Shown here: piece by piece, positions 12,030 to 22,770 of the stretch
Position numbering within the stretch: position 1 is the stretch's first letter
How the letters are laid out: every line of letters begins with the position of its first letter
DNA from: Babylonia areolata
Taxonomy: Eukaryota > Mollusca > Gastropoda > Neogastropoda > Buccinidae
Reading direction: 5' to 3'
Length of the DNA stretch: 64,000 bases
Assembly (NCBI RefSeq): GCF_041734735.1
Contig: NC_134883.1
Coordinates: 3,639,200-3,703,199, forward strand
Translations under genes and position numbers: made by a program
Notes under the pieces: model-generated
Told to the model about the DNA's origin: nothing
Database searches by the model: none
The model's input: the letters and a program-made list of their open reading frames with translations, nothing else

Positions 12030-12660
12030 CCAGTTTATTAGTTTAATGTGCTTTGTTTTGTATCCTTTTGAAATGTAAGTATTTGTGTTTATTTACTTAT
12101 AAAATGTGTTTGGTTGTTTGATATACTCAATTGTTTTAGGATGTATTGTTCTGTGCAGAGTTGAAGCGGACTAGGAGAGGCTCCAGAGGAGACGCACCAA
12201 AATGGAATGGACCCAGGACACAGAGGAAGCGGCCAAACCTCCGTCATGCCGACACAGACAGGGACCGCCCAAAGAAAACGATTCAGATGATTGTGTTGCA
12301 CACATTTCTGCCAGTCATCACAGTTCCCCCTTCACAGAATGGCGTGTCTTGTGGTGGTGGTGGTAGAGGGGGTATGAGAGTTGGTCTAAAGGTTCGTGTC
12401 GTTTGCCCTGTGGAAGCTGGCTCACAGTAGGAACACAATGTGTATGCCAGTTACGATCACACAGTGTTGCGGAATGCACAAGGGAATGTACACCTTAAGA
12501 CTGGCAGCAGAATGGCATGTGACCTTGTGAAGGGAACCTGGGGCCCCAGCCATTGTGGACAGCGGTGGTATGGTGGCGTCGAATGTGGCAAGCAGGGAAT
12601 AGAAATTTAAAAAAAAACAAAAAAAACTTTGAAGAGGGATGAGGGGGAGGTGTAAGAGTG
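12030..12660. other. No feature seen
   Basis: Mixed-composition sequence with a GGT-rich patch at about 12350-12370. No repeat or gene recognised. Confidence 0.5.
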
Positions 12661-12662
12661 AG

Positions 12663-12767
12663 CAGTCGCCTATTCTCATTTCGCCTATTCCCATTTCGCC
12701 TTCACCCTGATGGTGTGGCCACTCTGTTGACTTCCTGTTTCGCCAAAATGCTATTCCGATTTCGCCT

Positions 12768-12813
<46 letters not shown>
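12663..12813. repeat. TTCGCCTATTC-type short repeats and (CT)n
   Basis: Several copies of a 12- to 15-bp motif (ATTTCGCCTATTCCC) are followed by about 21 CT units (12772-12813). A related block lies in opposite orientation at 13720-13803. Confidence 0.75.
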
Positions 12814-12817
<4 letters not shown>

Positions 12818-13191
12818 CTATGTCAACTATCTTTCAGAGACGTGCACACACACACACTCACACAGATGCGCACATTACAATACACATATGGATGGGTAGT
12901 AAAACACATTCGTATTCACTTTCCAATGCTCAGAACTGAACAGATCCCCAACAGAACAAAGAGGCAGGCATACAGACAGAACAATGAACGTCTGGAGAAG
13001 CTGAAAACCATGAACGGGTGAGATGTCTCTCTCACAGCTTTTGGGTGGTGCATCATACGCACTTTGCAGTAAGACATATACAGCCATGCACATCCACATA
13101 AAAGGATTAGAATGAGCATATGCGCGTACTTGGAAATATATTTTCAAGTATGTACATGTGTTGCGAAGTGGTTTTTCTCACTATTGATTTT

Positions 13192-13666
13192 TGACTCACT
13201 TGTGTAAACAAAGTGAGTCTATGTTTTAACCCGGTGTTCGGTTGTCTGTGTGTGTGTCCGTGTGTCTGTGGTAAACTTTAACATTGACATTTTCTCTGCA
13301 AATAGTTTGTCAGTTGACACCAAATTTGGCATAAAAATAGGAAAAATTCAGTTCTTTCCAGTTATCTTGTTTAAAACAATATTGCATCTCTGGGATGGGC
13401 ACAAAAATTTTTTTTAAAAAGAAGCCTAATTATATGCAAACTGCATTTACTGTTATATTTTTGTATTCTCTAAACTTGGCACTTTGACCTCTTATTCTGA
13501 CACAACAGCAAGAGGAGTTATTATTATCATTTTTTGTTCAAACAGGAACTTCTTTTGTTAAGCATGGAATTTTTATTTATTTTGCAAACGTTTTGGTGCA
13601 GATAGTAAAAAAGGGAAATTACTCTGTAATTAATGCTAGGGGACGTAATTTATCACAAGTGAGTCT
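13192..13666. mobile_element. Non-autonomous TIR element, copy 1
   Basis: Starts TGACTCACTTGTG and ends CACAAGTGAGTC (12-bp perfect inverted ends at 13193-13204 and 13654-13665). The interior GTGGTAAACTTTAACATTG and CACCAAATTTGGCATAAA recurs at 58170-58230. No transposase is visible and the superfamily is undetermined. Confidence 0.7.
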
Positions 13667-13719
13667 TGAAGGCCTTGCCTCTCTTGTTTGTTTTTTTAAT
13701 CGAAGTGGAACTGATGCCT

Positions 13720-13803
13720 GGAGAAGTAGGCGAACTGCGATGAGGCGTATTGATAGGCTAATTGAGAATAGGTGAAATGGGAACAGGCGAATCGGGATGA
13801 CAC
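13720..13803. repeat. GGCGAA-type short repeats, inverted relative to 12663
   Basis: Contains GAGAATAGGTGAAATGGGAA and AGGCGAATCGGGATG, the reverse complement style of the block at 12663-12765. Confidence 0.65.
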
Positions 13804-14105
13804 CTGTGAGAGGCTTCTGTTGCACGCCTTGAAACAGCCGCCTTTTAGTGAGGGAAGGCCACACGGCACTGAGACTGCAAGATTCGGACACATCTGTAGG
13901 GGCAGTGAATTCATATTTCACTGTGTCTTTTGCTCCCCTTAGTAGGGTGGGACCGAATGCTGTCCTTTCGCCGCATTGGACCGGTCAGGTACCACTTCAC
14001 ACCTGAGTGGAGTGAGGGAAATTGGAGTGAAGTGCCTTTGTTAGCAAGCTTACTCATCCGATGTTTGACTTTGTAGTAAATATCGTTTAATGCCTGTTTG
14101 CAAAC

Positions 14106-14180
14106 GAGACCTCGGTTTACCGTCTCGTTGGAAGTACTTGCATCCAGACCACCGCTTAGGCCTTGTGAAGATGGAACTTT
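14106..14180 (-). mobile_element. SINE A remnant
   Basis: ACCTCGGTTTACCGTCTCGT and CATCCAGACCACCGCTTAGG match the - strand SINE A at about 7785-7850. Confidence 0.6.
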
Positions 14181-14275
14181 GACGATTAAGGCGAGACTGG
14201 AACAATGTTAACTATCATCGTCTGTTTGGCGAACTGATTGCGAGGCATGTGCTGCACAGGAGTGGACTATCAACC

Positions 14276-14310
14276 TGTGCAGTCAGTCAGTCAGTCAGTC
14301 AGTCAGTCAG
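14276..14310. repeat. (CAGT)n microsatellite
   Basis: Eight or so CAGT units. Confidence 0.95.
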
Positions 14311-14437
14311 GGAAGACGTGTCGGGGAGAGGAACGCTAAAATCAGTCACCGTTTCTCGTCTTTGTTTCAAGGAACGAGTCCTACAAGAGATGCGCAGCCC
14401 ATGCTGTGTGACAGAGGGACGTGACGGCCTGGCATCG

Positions 14438-14669
14438 TTAACTCACTCAGTACGGCCAGTCCTCTCTTCTCCTCTACACAGACCCCTCGGATGTCCAGTG
14501 GGTGTCTGAATGACCCAACCTTTAGCTTCCGTCGTCAGAATTGTGGTATTCTTTGTCAACATTCACCTCTTCAGTATAAGAACCTTCCACTTGCAATATT
14601 TTGATGATGGTAATTGGGGTGAAATGCTGTTAACGTCGTCTCTTTCGCCGTTCGTATGGAGAGAGTCAA
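14438..14669. mobile_element. TTAA-target MITE, copy 2
   Basis: Same 232-bp length and nearly identical to 6900-7131; I see about 5-6 differences. The left TTAA is intact and the right reads TCAA. The close match suggests recent activity. Confidence 0.85.
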
Positions 14670-14778
14670 CTGGAACATGAACTGTCAGCAAATGGGTCAT
14701 TCCGTTCTGCATCTCCGCCACAGACTGCGTGTCAGGAGGAGGTCACTGCACCCCTTCCTGACAGACCGTTTCACTTTC

Positions 14779-14900
14779 AGTTTCAGTAGCCCAAGGAGGC
14801 GTCACTGCATTCGGACAAATCCATATACGCTGCACCACATCTGCCAAGCAGATGCCTGACCAGCAGCGTAAACCAACGTGCTTAGTCAGGCCTTGAGAAA
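14779..14900 (-). mobile_element. SINE C tail fragment
   Basis: AAGGAGGCGTCACTGCATTC and ATCTGCCAAGCAGATGCCTG match the reverse complement of the SINE C tail at 17705-17815. The same fragment is seen at 25131, 42372 and 50958. Confidence 0.75.
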
Positions 14901-15328
14901 AAAAAGGTAAATACATTAAAAAAAAGAACTACTACTAATAATAATGATAATAATATGTATAAGGCGCAAAAACTTGAAGTCAACTATAAGCGTACAAATA
15001 AATAAATAAATAAATAAAACAGAAAAAAAGCAGACCGCTGTTGGTATTGGTCCTCTCAGACGATGTGTCGCGAGACGTGGCGCTGTGTGTTATGAATGGT
15101 AGTGACGTTAACCCCGAGTAGGACGTACTTGTGCACTACTGGCACCCTCACAGAACACTTGTGGGTCTTCAGTAGTTTTCACATTGCCAGTAGCATTTGT
15201 TTTTGTATGTGTTCATTGACCATGTTTGGGAAAAGGGGGAGACAGGGTATAAGTGGAAAGTTCGCCAGATTGAAAACGTGTGGGCTTGAGTATGTGAAAG
15301 TCAACTTCGTTTTAAGGTTGAGTTAGTG

Positions 15329-15510
15329 GGGGGGGGGGGGGGGGGGGGGACTGAACTTGTAAGGGAGGTCAATTGAATCAAGTATATGTATATACGCGCG
15401 AGCGCGAAGAATGTTCCCAAACAAAAACGGTCATACACGAAAAATCCCTCTCGTGTACATACGAGTGAGCGTGGGAGTTGCAGCCCACGAATGAAGTAGT
15501 TCCCAAACGC
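15329..15510 (+). mobile_element. Poly-G tract and SINE B 3' fragment
   Basis: About 22 consecutive G are followed at about 15375-15500 by AAACGGTCATACACG and TGGGAGTTGCAGCCCACGAA, the short-form 3' end of SINE B. Confidence 0.7.
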
Positions 15511-16269
15511 GCACGTTTTCAAGGTGGCGCACTTCCATTTCACCTATCTCCTGTGCACCCTTTATATTCCTAACATCGTCTGCTCTTTTCACTGGTGGTG
15601 GTACGGGTGCTAGTCCCGCAAGAGTAATGCATTTGTGATTTTAAAACACTGAATAAAAAAAAATACCAGAAAATCAAAGTATGACAAGGTTTTTCATTCT
15701 CGTTCAAAAGCATTTCATCATCGAGAGCACACTGCCAAGCATTGTCGGTGAACTTTTGCCACATGACAATGTGCTATCGTCCACAATCCTACAGCCCAAC
15801 ACTAGCGGCCAAGTACCAGTGTTAGGCACATGTCTGGATTTGCCAGTTCCATTGGTCCATTTTTTTAAATGCGCAAGTGTGTCACATCATAGATACTGCA
15901 TACATTGGTCATTTTTTTAAGCAACAGCCGAAATCCATTTTAAAGTGAGTCACAATGAATCAGTGTGAGGAATCTGTTATCTCTTAACCATCTTCGGAAT
16001 CGTTTCATTTATTGAAACGGGCAACATTACGTTGCCGAACCGTGTGTAGTCTTCTGAAATCAAATATTGGTGACACTTTTGGAGCGAGGCATACTGGGCT
16101 ATATACAACAAAAGATACAGCTTTGGTACGAGGGCACATTGTCACATGTAAAAGCCTTGACGCCAAAAGAACTGCACACATTTGTTGTTGTTGTTGTTTT
16201 TTTCAGACTGACCAGTTTCGGTATTGCTTTGTTTTAGAGAACCGCCACAGCCCTTTTTTTCTGAAAATA
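15511..16269. other. No feature seen
   Basis: Non-repetitive, no gene or domain recognised; a short (GTT)n lies at about 16183-16200. Confidence 0.5.
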
Positions 16270-16570
16270 CTAATCTGACTTTGTATACCGTGCGGTGGAT
16301 ATTTCTCTGATCCAGGTCAACATATTTGCAGACGTGCTACTGCCTGAACCCCCTTCGTGCGTATACGCAAGCAGAAGAGCAAATACGCACGTTAAAGATC
16401 CTGTAATCCATGTCAGCGTTTGGTGGGTTATGTATACAAGAACATATCCAGCATGCAAACCCCCAAAAACGGAGTATGGCTGCCTACATGGCAGAGTAAA
16501 AGCCAGCTCGTGTACATGCGAGTGAACGTGAGTTGCAGCCCACGAACGCAGAAGAATTTCCGATCCGATC
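16270..16570 (+). mobile_element. SINE family B, head-truncated copy
   Basis: The body CAGGTCAACATATTTGCAGA through TGCAGCCCACGAACGCAGAAG matches 21620-21910. It retains a single CGTTAAAGATC at the point where the MITE is inserted in the 6.5-7.3 kb copy, so it serves as the empty-site reference. Confidence 0.8.
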
Positions 16571-16937
16571 ATAAACTAATCAGTAAACTAGCAAACGTTC
16601 AACAAAATTTAAAAAAAACCTAGTAACCAATTGCTTGAAGTGACATCGTTTGCCACCGGACTGTTGTTCAACAAAGCGAAAGTTTTCACCGGGTACTTTG
16701 TGGCACAAAGAAAGGGTGGGTTGGAATAGTTGGAACTCTGTGCCATGCTGCAAATAGTGTTTTTCTTCTTCACAAAGCGACAACAAAATATTAAACCGCA
16801 AACTGAATGATCATTTTTTTACGCTCATGATTGAAGACTTTTTCATGGTATTTACCACGCGCAGTGTGGACCAAAGGTCCAACAAGGGGGGGGGGGGGAT
16901 AACATGAAACCTGACACTATACAAAGGGGAATACAGA

Positions 16938-17180
16938 CCAAGTCACTGCATGAAAACTGGACATCAACATGTGAGAATACAAAGTCACTGCATGAAAACT
17001 GAACATCAACATGTGAGAATACAAAGTCACTGCATGAAAACTGGACATCAACATGTGAGAATACAAAGTCACTGCATGAAAACTGGACATCAACATGTGA
17101 GAATACAAAGTCACTGCATGAAAACTGAACATCAACATGTGATAATACAAAGTCACTGCATGAAAACTGGGCTTCAACAT
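16938..17180. repeat. 42-bp minisatellite, about 6 copies
   Basis: The unit includes AAAGTCACTGCATGAAAACT and ACATCAACATGTGAGAATAC. The length is a multiple of three, so both strands are open across it; not a gene. Confidence 0.95.
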
Positions 17181-17230
17181 AGAGGAATGTTACCTTGTTG
17201 CACGAACATCATGAGGGCATTTTGGACCAA

Positions 17231-17400
17231 TAACAGCATGAAAACTAAACACGGGTGAATACAGGGCCTTGTCACTACATGAAAAACACGGGTGAACAGG
17301 GCCTTGTCACTACATGAAAAACACGGGTGAATACAGGGCCTTGTCACTACATGAAAAACACGGGTGAATACAGGGCCTTGTCACTACATGAAAACTACGG
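17231..17400. repeat. 37-bp minisatellite, about 4-5 copies
   Basis: The unit includes CAGGGCCTTGTCACTACATG and AAAAACACGGGTGAATA. It shares the CACTRCATGAAAA core with the preceding 42-bp array, so the two probably derive from a common ancestor. Confidence 0.92.
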
Positions 17401-17462
17401 AGAAACAGTACAAATACATCAGGAAAACTAGACATCAACGGGGGATACATGAAAACTGGACT

Positions 17463-17815
17463 GGATGAAGGTGGCGAAGTGTTTAAGGCGCTGTGGGTTC
17501 GATTCCCACTCTCGCCTTTTCTCCTTAGTTTAACTGGAAAAGCAAACTGAGCGCCTGGTCAATCGAATAAGACGATGATAATCCCAGGCCCCATGCAGCA
17601 TCGCACATGGCGCACTGAAAAAGAACCCATGGCAACAACGTCAAGTTTTGTCCTCGGGCAAAACTATTAAGAAAAATTCCACTAATACATATGTTTACAC
17701 ACTCAAGGCCTGACTAGCACGTTGGGTTATTTATACTGCAGTCAGGCACCTGCCTTACAGATGGGGTGGAGCATGTATGGATTTGCCCGAAAGTAGTGAC
17801 GCCTCCATGAGAAAC
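17463..17815 (+). mobile_element. SINE family C, most complete copy
   Basis: tRNA-like head: A-box-like TGGCGAAGTGTTTAAGGCG and B-box GGTTCGATTCCC (about 17507-17518). Body with GCACATGGCGCACTGAAAAA and tail with GTCAGGCACCTGCC and GTAGTGACGCCTCCATGAG. Confidence 0.78.
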
Positions 17816-18340
17816 AAAAGTGGATATCAACATGGTGGAATACACACGTAGTTGATATGAAAACGACGTCAGTATGGGGGAATGCAGTCACCATGGCACG
17901 TACATCTGCATGGGGAAATACACATGGAAACTAACTGAGCGTAATCCTGCTCAACACGCCAGCTAGTGTCAAGGCATAAAACCTCAATATTTTTTTTCAT
18001 AAACAAAGATGACAATGTGTGTGTGAGTACACGCTAATGAACTGTGAAATAGAACGCTTCTTGCAAGAATATTTACATTGCACACACCGCTTAACTGAAC
18101 TACGATTTCTATTACAATCAGTGTCTTGTCTATAATTCTTCCTGATGCACAATTGAATACAAGCTTGTTTGATAATTTGATAGCGTCTGTCAAAAGATCA
18201 AAAGGAGTTTTGGGAATGCATGAAAAAAATCTTTGTCCATAACAGACGACATTAGATCATTGTTTGCAACAGATGGAAAATATATTTATGGAATTGTCCA
18301 ATTTTCTGAAGAAAACTGGAAATTTCAAAAAATGGGGGGG
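17816..18340. other. No feature seen
   Basis: AT-rich, non-repetitive except for further decayed 'CATGGGG..ATACA' motifs before 17930. Confidence 0.5.
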
Positions 18341-18557
18341 CAGGAGATGAAATAATTAACAAATAGTAAAGAGTGGTAACTCTCTCCATTCACAAGGTAC
18401 ACAACTTCAGGTCAGTGCTGCTTACGCTACCGATTCAGCTAGCACACGGATAAATAAAAGGTACTTTGGAACAAACCCAGACACTTCCTCAAAAAAGGAA
18501 ACGCCGGGCCTGTCCTTATACCGATCATTAGACATGTGCACACAGCAGCAAAGACAG
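18341..18557 (-). mobile_element. Foldback DNA element, copy 2 (truncated)
   Basis: One arm (GTGGTAACTCTCTCCATTCA, CAGTGCTGCTTACGCTACCG) plus most of the centre in the opposite orientation to copy 1 (CAAACCCAGACACTTCCTCA). The second arm is missing. Confidence 0.78.
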
Positions 18558-18714
18558 AAGAAATGTGCAAACACGAATTAGCATTTATTCAAGATTGGCA
18601 TAGCCTCTTTAATCCTGAACAAGCCACACAGAACACATGGACAATACAGAACACACACATGGTTGCCTCGGTAGTTTTTCAACTGGAAATTATCATTCTT
18701 TGTTATTTTTACAC

Positions 18715-18780
18715 ACACATGCAATCACGGCACAGGGACACGGACACACACACACCAATACACGCACACACACATGCATG

Positions 18781-18832
<52 letters not shown>

Positions 18833-18872
18833 CACTTTCTCTCCCGCGCGCGCGCACGTGCACGCATGCACA
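18715..18872. repeat. (CA)n/(CG)-rich microsatellite
   Basis: Interrupted CA tract flanked by CGCGCGCG and CATGCACG segments. Confidence 0.9.
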
Positions 18873-19193
18873 TACATTGTTGACTTTCCACGAGAACTGA
18901 AATAGTTATGTTCGTTTGTGTGTGTGTGTGTGTGTGGGTTCTCAATGGTGATGGCAGGGCAGTGTTTGGTACAGTCACCACCTCCCTCTCCTCTCCTCCC
19001 TCCACATCCCCCCCCCCCCTCCCGATCACTTGTTCCTACTTGGCCACGTCACAGAAAGTCAGCACTGAGGAAAATCAGGGTGTGTGAGGGAGGTGGGGGC
19101 ACGGTGTGGGAGGGGTGGTGCGGCGGGTGGCATGGCGGGGGGAGATATTCAGGCGACTGAAGAGACGGGGCTGTGGGAGAGAGATTGGAGGAT

Positions 19194-19231
<38 letters not shown>

Positions 19232-20139
19232 CTGAATTACATAGGGTGGCGCCTGAGTTCCATAGGGTGGCGCCTGTTCCATAGGGTGGCGCCTGAGTTC
19301 CATAGGGTGGCGCCTGTTCCATAGGGTGGCGCCTGAGTTCCATAGGGTGGCGCCTGTTCCATAGGGTGGCGCCTGTTCCATAGGGTGGCGCCATGGCGCC
19401 TGAGTTCCATAGGTGGTGCCTGTTCCATAGGGTGGCGCCTGAGTTCCATAGGGTGGCGCCTGAGTTCCATAGGGTGGCGCCTGTTCCATAGGGTGGCGCC
19501 TGAGTTCCATAGGGTGGCGCCATGGCGCCTGAGTTCCATAGGGTGGCGCCTGTTCCACAGGGTGGTGCCTGTTCTATAGGGTGCTGCCTGTTCCATAGGG
19601 TGGTGCCTGTTCCATAGGGTGGCACCTGACTTCTATAGGGTGGTGCCTGAGTTCCATAGGGTGGCGCCTGTTCCATATGGTGGCGCCTGTTCCATAGGGT
19701 GGCGCCATGGCGCCTGAGTTCCATAGGTGGTGCCTGTTCCATAGGGTGGTGCCTGTTCTATAGGGTGGTGCCTGTTCCATAGGGTGGCGCCTTCCATAGG
19801 GTGGCGCCTGAGTTCCATAGGGTGGCGCTTGAGTTCCATAGGGTGGCGCCATGGCGCCTGTTCCATAGGGTGGCGCCTGTTCCATAGGGTGGCGCCATGG
19901 CGCCTGAGTTCCATAGGTGGTGCCTGTTCCATAGGGTGGTGCCTGTTCTATAGGGTGGTGCCTGTTCCATAGGGTGGTGCCTGTTCTATAGGGTGCTGCC
20001 TGTTCCATAGGGTGGTGCCTGTTCCATAGGGTGGCACCTGACTTCTATAGGGTGGTGCCTGAGTTCCATAGGGTGGCGCCTGTTCCATATGGTGGCGCCT
20101 GTTCCATAGGGTGGCGCCATGGCGCCTGAGTTCCATAGG
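19232..20139. repeat. Minisatellite of 19/21-bp units with GGCGCC palindromes
   Basis: About 45 units of GTTCCATAGGGTGGCGCCT, with GCCTGAG-extended and GGTGGTGCC variants; GGCGCCATGGCGCC blocks recur. A section at about 19561-19725 reappears almost exactly at 19973-20137 (offset 412 bp), so there is a higher-order duplication. Both strands have open frames; these are repeat shadows. A (GT)n tract lies just before (19197-19226). Confidence 0.95.
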
Positions 20140-20649
20140 GCAGGGATAGAAAGAGAGGAAGAGCCTGAGAGAGGGGGGAGGAAGGGGAGGGGAGAGAGGG
20201 GAAAGAGAAAGAGAGAGAATGGAAAAATCTCATTTAGCTTGTCTTTAAGAAGTTCATTCTAAACCTGCTGTGTTATACCGATTTAGCTTCACCGCTGTTG
20301 TGTGTTTTTCACAAACGCTTTGATTGATCTTACTATCATAATTTCATGTTGGTTCAGTACACTGTACATACATGCATGCATAAAGTGCACATGAGTGCGT
20401 ACATATATACGTGCTTGCGCGCGCGTGTGTATGCGTCTGCTTGTGTGTTTAATGAGAGTGGAATGATATTTTCAATTAGTCTTGCCTTTTAACTTTGATG
20501 TGTGTATTTATGTTGTATGCTATAATCGTACTGTGTTGCTTTTCCTAACCTGCATCACAGACGTGTTAATTTCTCCACCTGAGATAATAAAGTTATCTGA
20601 TTTTCATAATGACGTTCTCCGGCTGTGGTTTTTCTTGTGGATTACGCCT
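20140..20649. other. Purine-rich patch then unremarkable flank
   Basis: A G/A-rich stretch runs from 20140 to 20225; the rest shows nothing recognisable. Confidence 0.5.
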
Positions 20650-20817
20650 CTGAAGACGTTGAGGCCTTACCACACGGTATAATCCTTTATCATCAGGCTT
20701 CTGAAGTCGATGAGTCCTTGTAACACGGTATAATCCTTTATCATCAGGCTTGTGAAGTCGTTGAGTCCTTATAACACGGTATAATCCCTTATCATCAGGC
20801 CCCTGAAGACGGTGAGT
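20650..20817. repeat. 51-bp tandem repeat, about 3.3 copies
   Basis: The unit includes CTGAAGTCGATGAGTCCTTG and ACACGGTATAATCCTTTATC. Confidence 0.92.
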
Positions 20818-20850
20818 TCTATGTGCAGCGGCATATACTTAGACCACGTT

Positions 20851-20918
<68 letters not shown>

Positions 20919-21150
20919 GTGCACGCACACACACACGACAACAAAACGGATGTCTCTGGCAAAATCCTGTTGAAAACTCCACCGACACGAGGAAAACAAG
21001 TACACTTGCAAGCAGAAAGCCGAGAATAAAAAAGAAAGAAAGAAACTGAAAACAAAAGTGTTGCTCTCACTGTAACAACACGTTTTCCCCAGGGAGAGCA
21101 ACCCGAATTTCACACAGACAAATCTGTTGTGGCAAAAGATCAAAACAATT
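20817..21150 (+). mobile_element. SINE A fragment carrying an expanded (CA)n
   Basis: Starts TATGTGCAGCGGCATATACT (SINE A: GTGTGCAGCATGCACTTAG). It is interrupted by (CA)n/(CG)n at 20851-20936, then resumes with TCTCTGGCAAAATCCTGTTG through CCCAGGGAGAGCAACCCGAA and ends near AATCTGTTGTGGCAAAAG. Confidence 0.72.
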
Positions 21151-21156
21151 CAGTTT

Positions 21157-21201
21157 AATACAATACAATACAATACAATACAATACAATACAATACAATA
21201 C
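21157..21201. repeat. (AATAC)n microsatellite
   Basis: Nine pentamer units. Confidence 0.95.
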
Positions 21202-21526
21202 ATTGAGCGAAATAAGGTAGGGGCCAGCACACAATCTGATTGACATCGACGGTGACTGGGAATGGATCCGACGCCTCACCGTTTTCTACTATGTGAACAA
21301 TTATGCCATCACTATGGTGGACGGAATGATCGGATGACCTGGATAAACTTCGGTGGGCAGCCAAGCTTGGCCACGGTCAGAAAGTGTCACAGACCCTCCC
21401 GGCTACCGGTGTCATATGCCTTTGTAAAGTCAACAAAGAGGGTGGGGTTTTTTTTTAAGCAGTTTTAAGTGATTCTGCTCTCGTTGTCGAACTGCAAAGA
21501 TCATCAGTGTCAGTTGCACCTACGAC

Positions 21527-21928
21527 GGGCGCCATAGCCGAATGGTTAAAGCGTTGGACTTTCGATCTGAGGGTCCCGGGTTCGAATCACGGTGACGGCG
21601 CCTGGTGGGTAAAGGGTGGAGATTTTTACGATCTCCCAGGTCAACATATGTGCAGACCTGCCAGTGCCTGAACCCCCTTCGTGTGTATACGCAAGCATAA
21701 GATCAAATATGCACGTTACAGATCCTGTAATCCATGTCAGCGTTCGGTGGGTTATGGAAACAAGAACATACCCAGCATGCACACCCCCGAAAGCGGAGTC
21801 ACTACGGTATGGCTGCCTACACAGCGGGGTAAAAACGGTCATACTCGTAAAAGGCCCAGTCGCGTATATACGAGTGAACGTGGGAGTTGAAGCCCACGAA
21901 CGCAGAAGAAGAAAAAGAAGTTGCACAT
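21527..21928 (+). mobile_element. SINE family B, short form, best copy
   Basis: The tRNA-like head has A-box TAGCCGAATGG (21535-21545) and B-box GGTTCGAATC (21579-21588). The body follows, and the 3' end is GTGGGAGTTGAAGCCCACGA plus an (AGA)n-rich tail. Its head and body are shared with the long-form copy at 6547-7319, but its 3' end differs. Confidence 0.88.
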
Positions 21929-22099
21929 ATGTTGCATTAGTTTTCCATTCACACACAAGAGAGGTTATTTTTCTGTTCTCGGGGACATGAGCTTTTACTT
22001 TACTAATTTCAAAATTCGTGTACTTTTTATCGTGATTCGAAAGGGAAACCTGTAACTGCCGGTTTCCATGAATACGACTCGACTAAACTGTAGAATTAT

Positions 22100-22770
22100 T
22101 GTAAGGACAAAGGAACATCTATAACTGACTCCGGATGACACTTTGCTCCTTCAGTTCTTTGCGGCTGTTCACTAATAATCTCGATCAGTTTAAAATTTTA
22201 CGAGCATTTTTCTCGCTTTTCTTTGTAAATAGTCTGCATTGATTCCAACATAGTTTTGCTGAAAGAAAAACTCCAAAATTAAGACCGATGTTTTATATTC
22301 CAGCGGAGATTGAAAGAGCCCAGATTGAAAGTAGGCATCCTTTCTGTATTTTAGCCACTCATTAAACAGAACGGTATATAAGTTCTCAGCTGATAAATGT
22401 AACCCATTCTCATATACTGCCTTAAGTTAACAAGTTCTTTTTTACACACTTTTCTTGTACAATCAATAAGTTACGTAAATGAGTTGTTGTTTTTTCTAAG
22501 TTCACTACCATTCACATACAAAACATGTCTTTGGCATATGATTGTACTAACAGCATATTTTAGATACTGCCTTTGGCACTGAGGTAGGTATATGCATAGT
22601 AAATGAGAATGAGAATTAATGGGGCTATAACTGACCCTTGTGCCATTGTTAGGGTCCTTTTTAGTTGAATACGTGTAACCAGCTCTCGTCAGATTTGCGT
22701 AATCTCCAGGAAACATTACTTTTTATAAAGTCATAAATGTGACACTGAGACCAATATTTTCAGTTTGAAT
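22100..22770 (-). mobile_element. Degraded LINE reverse-transcriptase relic
   Basis: On the - strand, fragments resemble RT landmarks: a GSVIAPLILIL-like block (about 22610-22650, compare PQGSVLSPLLF), a degenerate SYAKD (compare YADD), and an LSAKLCWNQ...KK-like block (about 22240-22280, compare LGV..S.KL.W..H...KK.). Frames are scattered and no long open frame remains. The call rests on weak similarity. Confidence 0.4.

Noticed and set aside
16917-17180. Open frames on both strands at the 42-bp array
   Set aside because: Unit length is divisible by three; repeat shadow.
19149-20008. Several long - strand frames reading MEQAPPYGTQ repeats
   Set aside because: Shadows of the 19/21-bp minisatellite; multiple frames open on both strands.
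21531-21603. Apparent tRNA gene (A and B boxes, cloverleaf-like)
   Set aside because: It is the head of a SINE B. The same body follows in other copies, and the acceptor stem does not close as a real tRNA.
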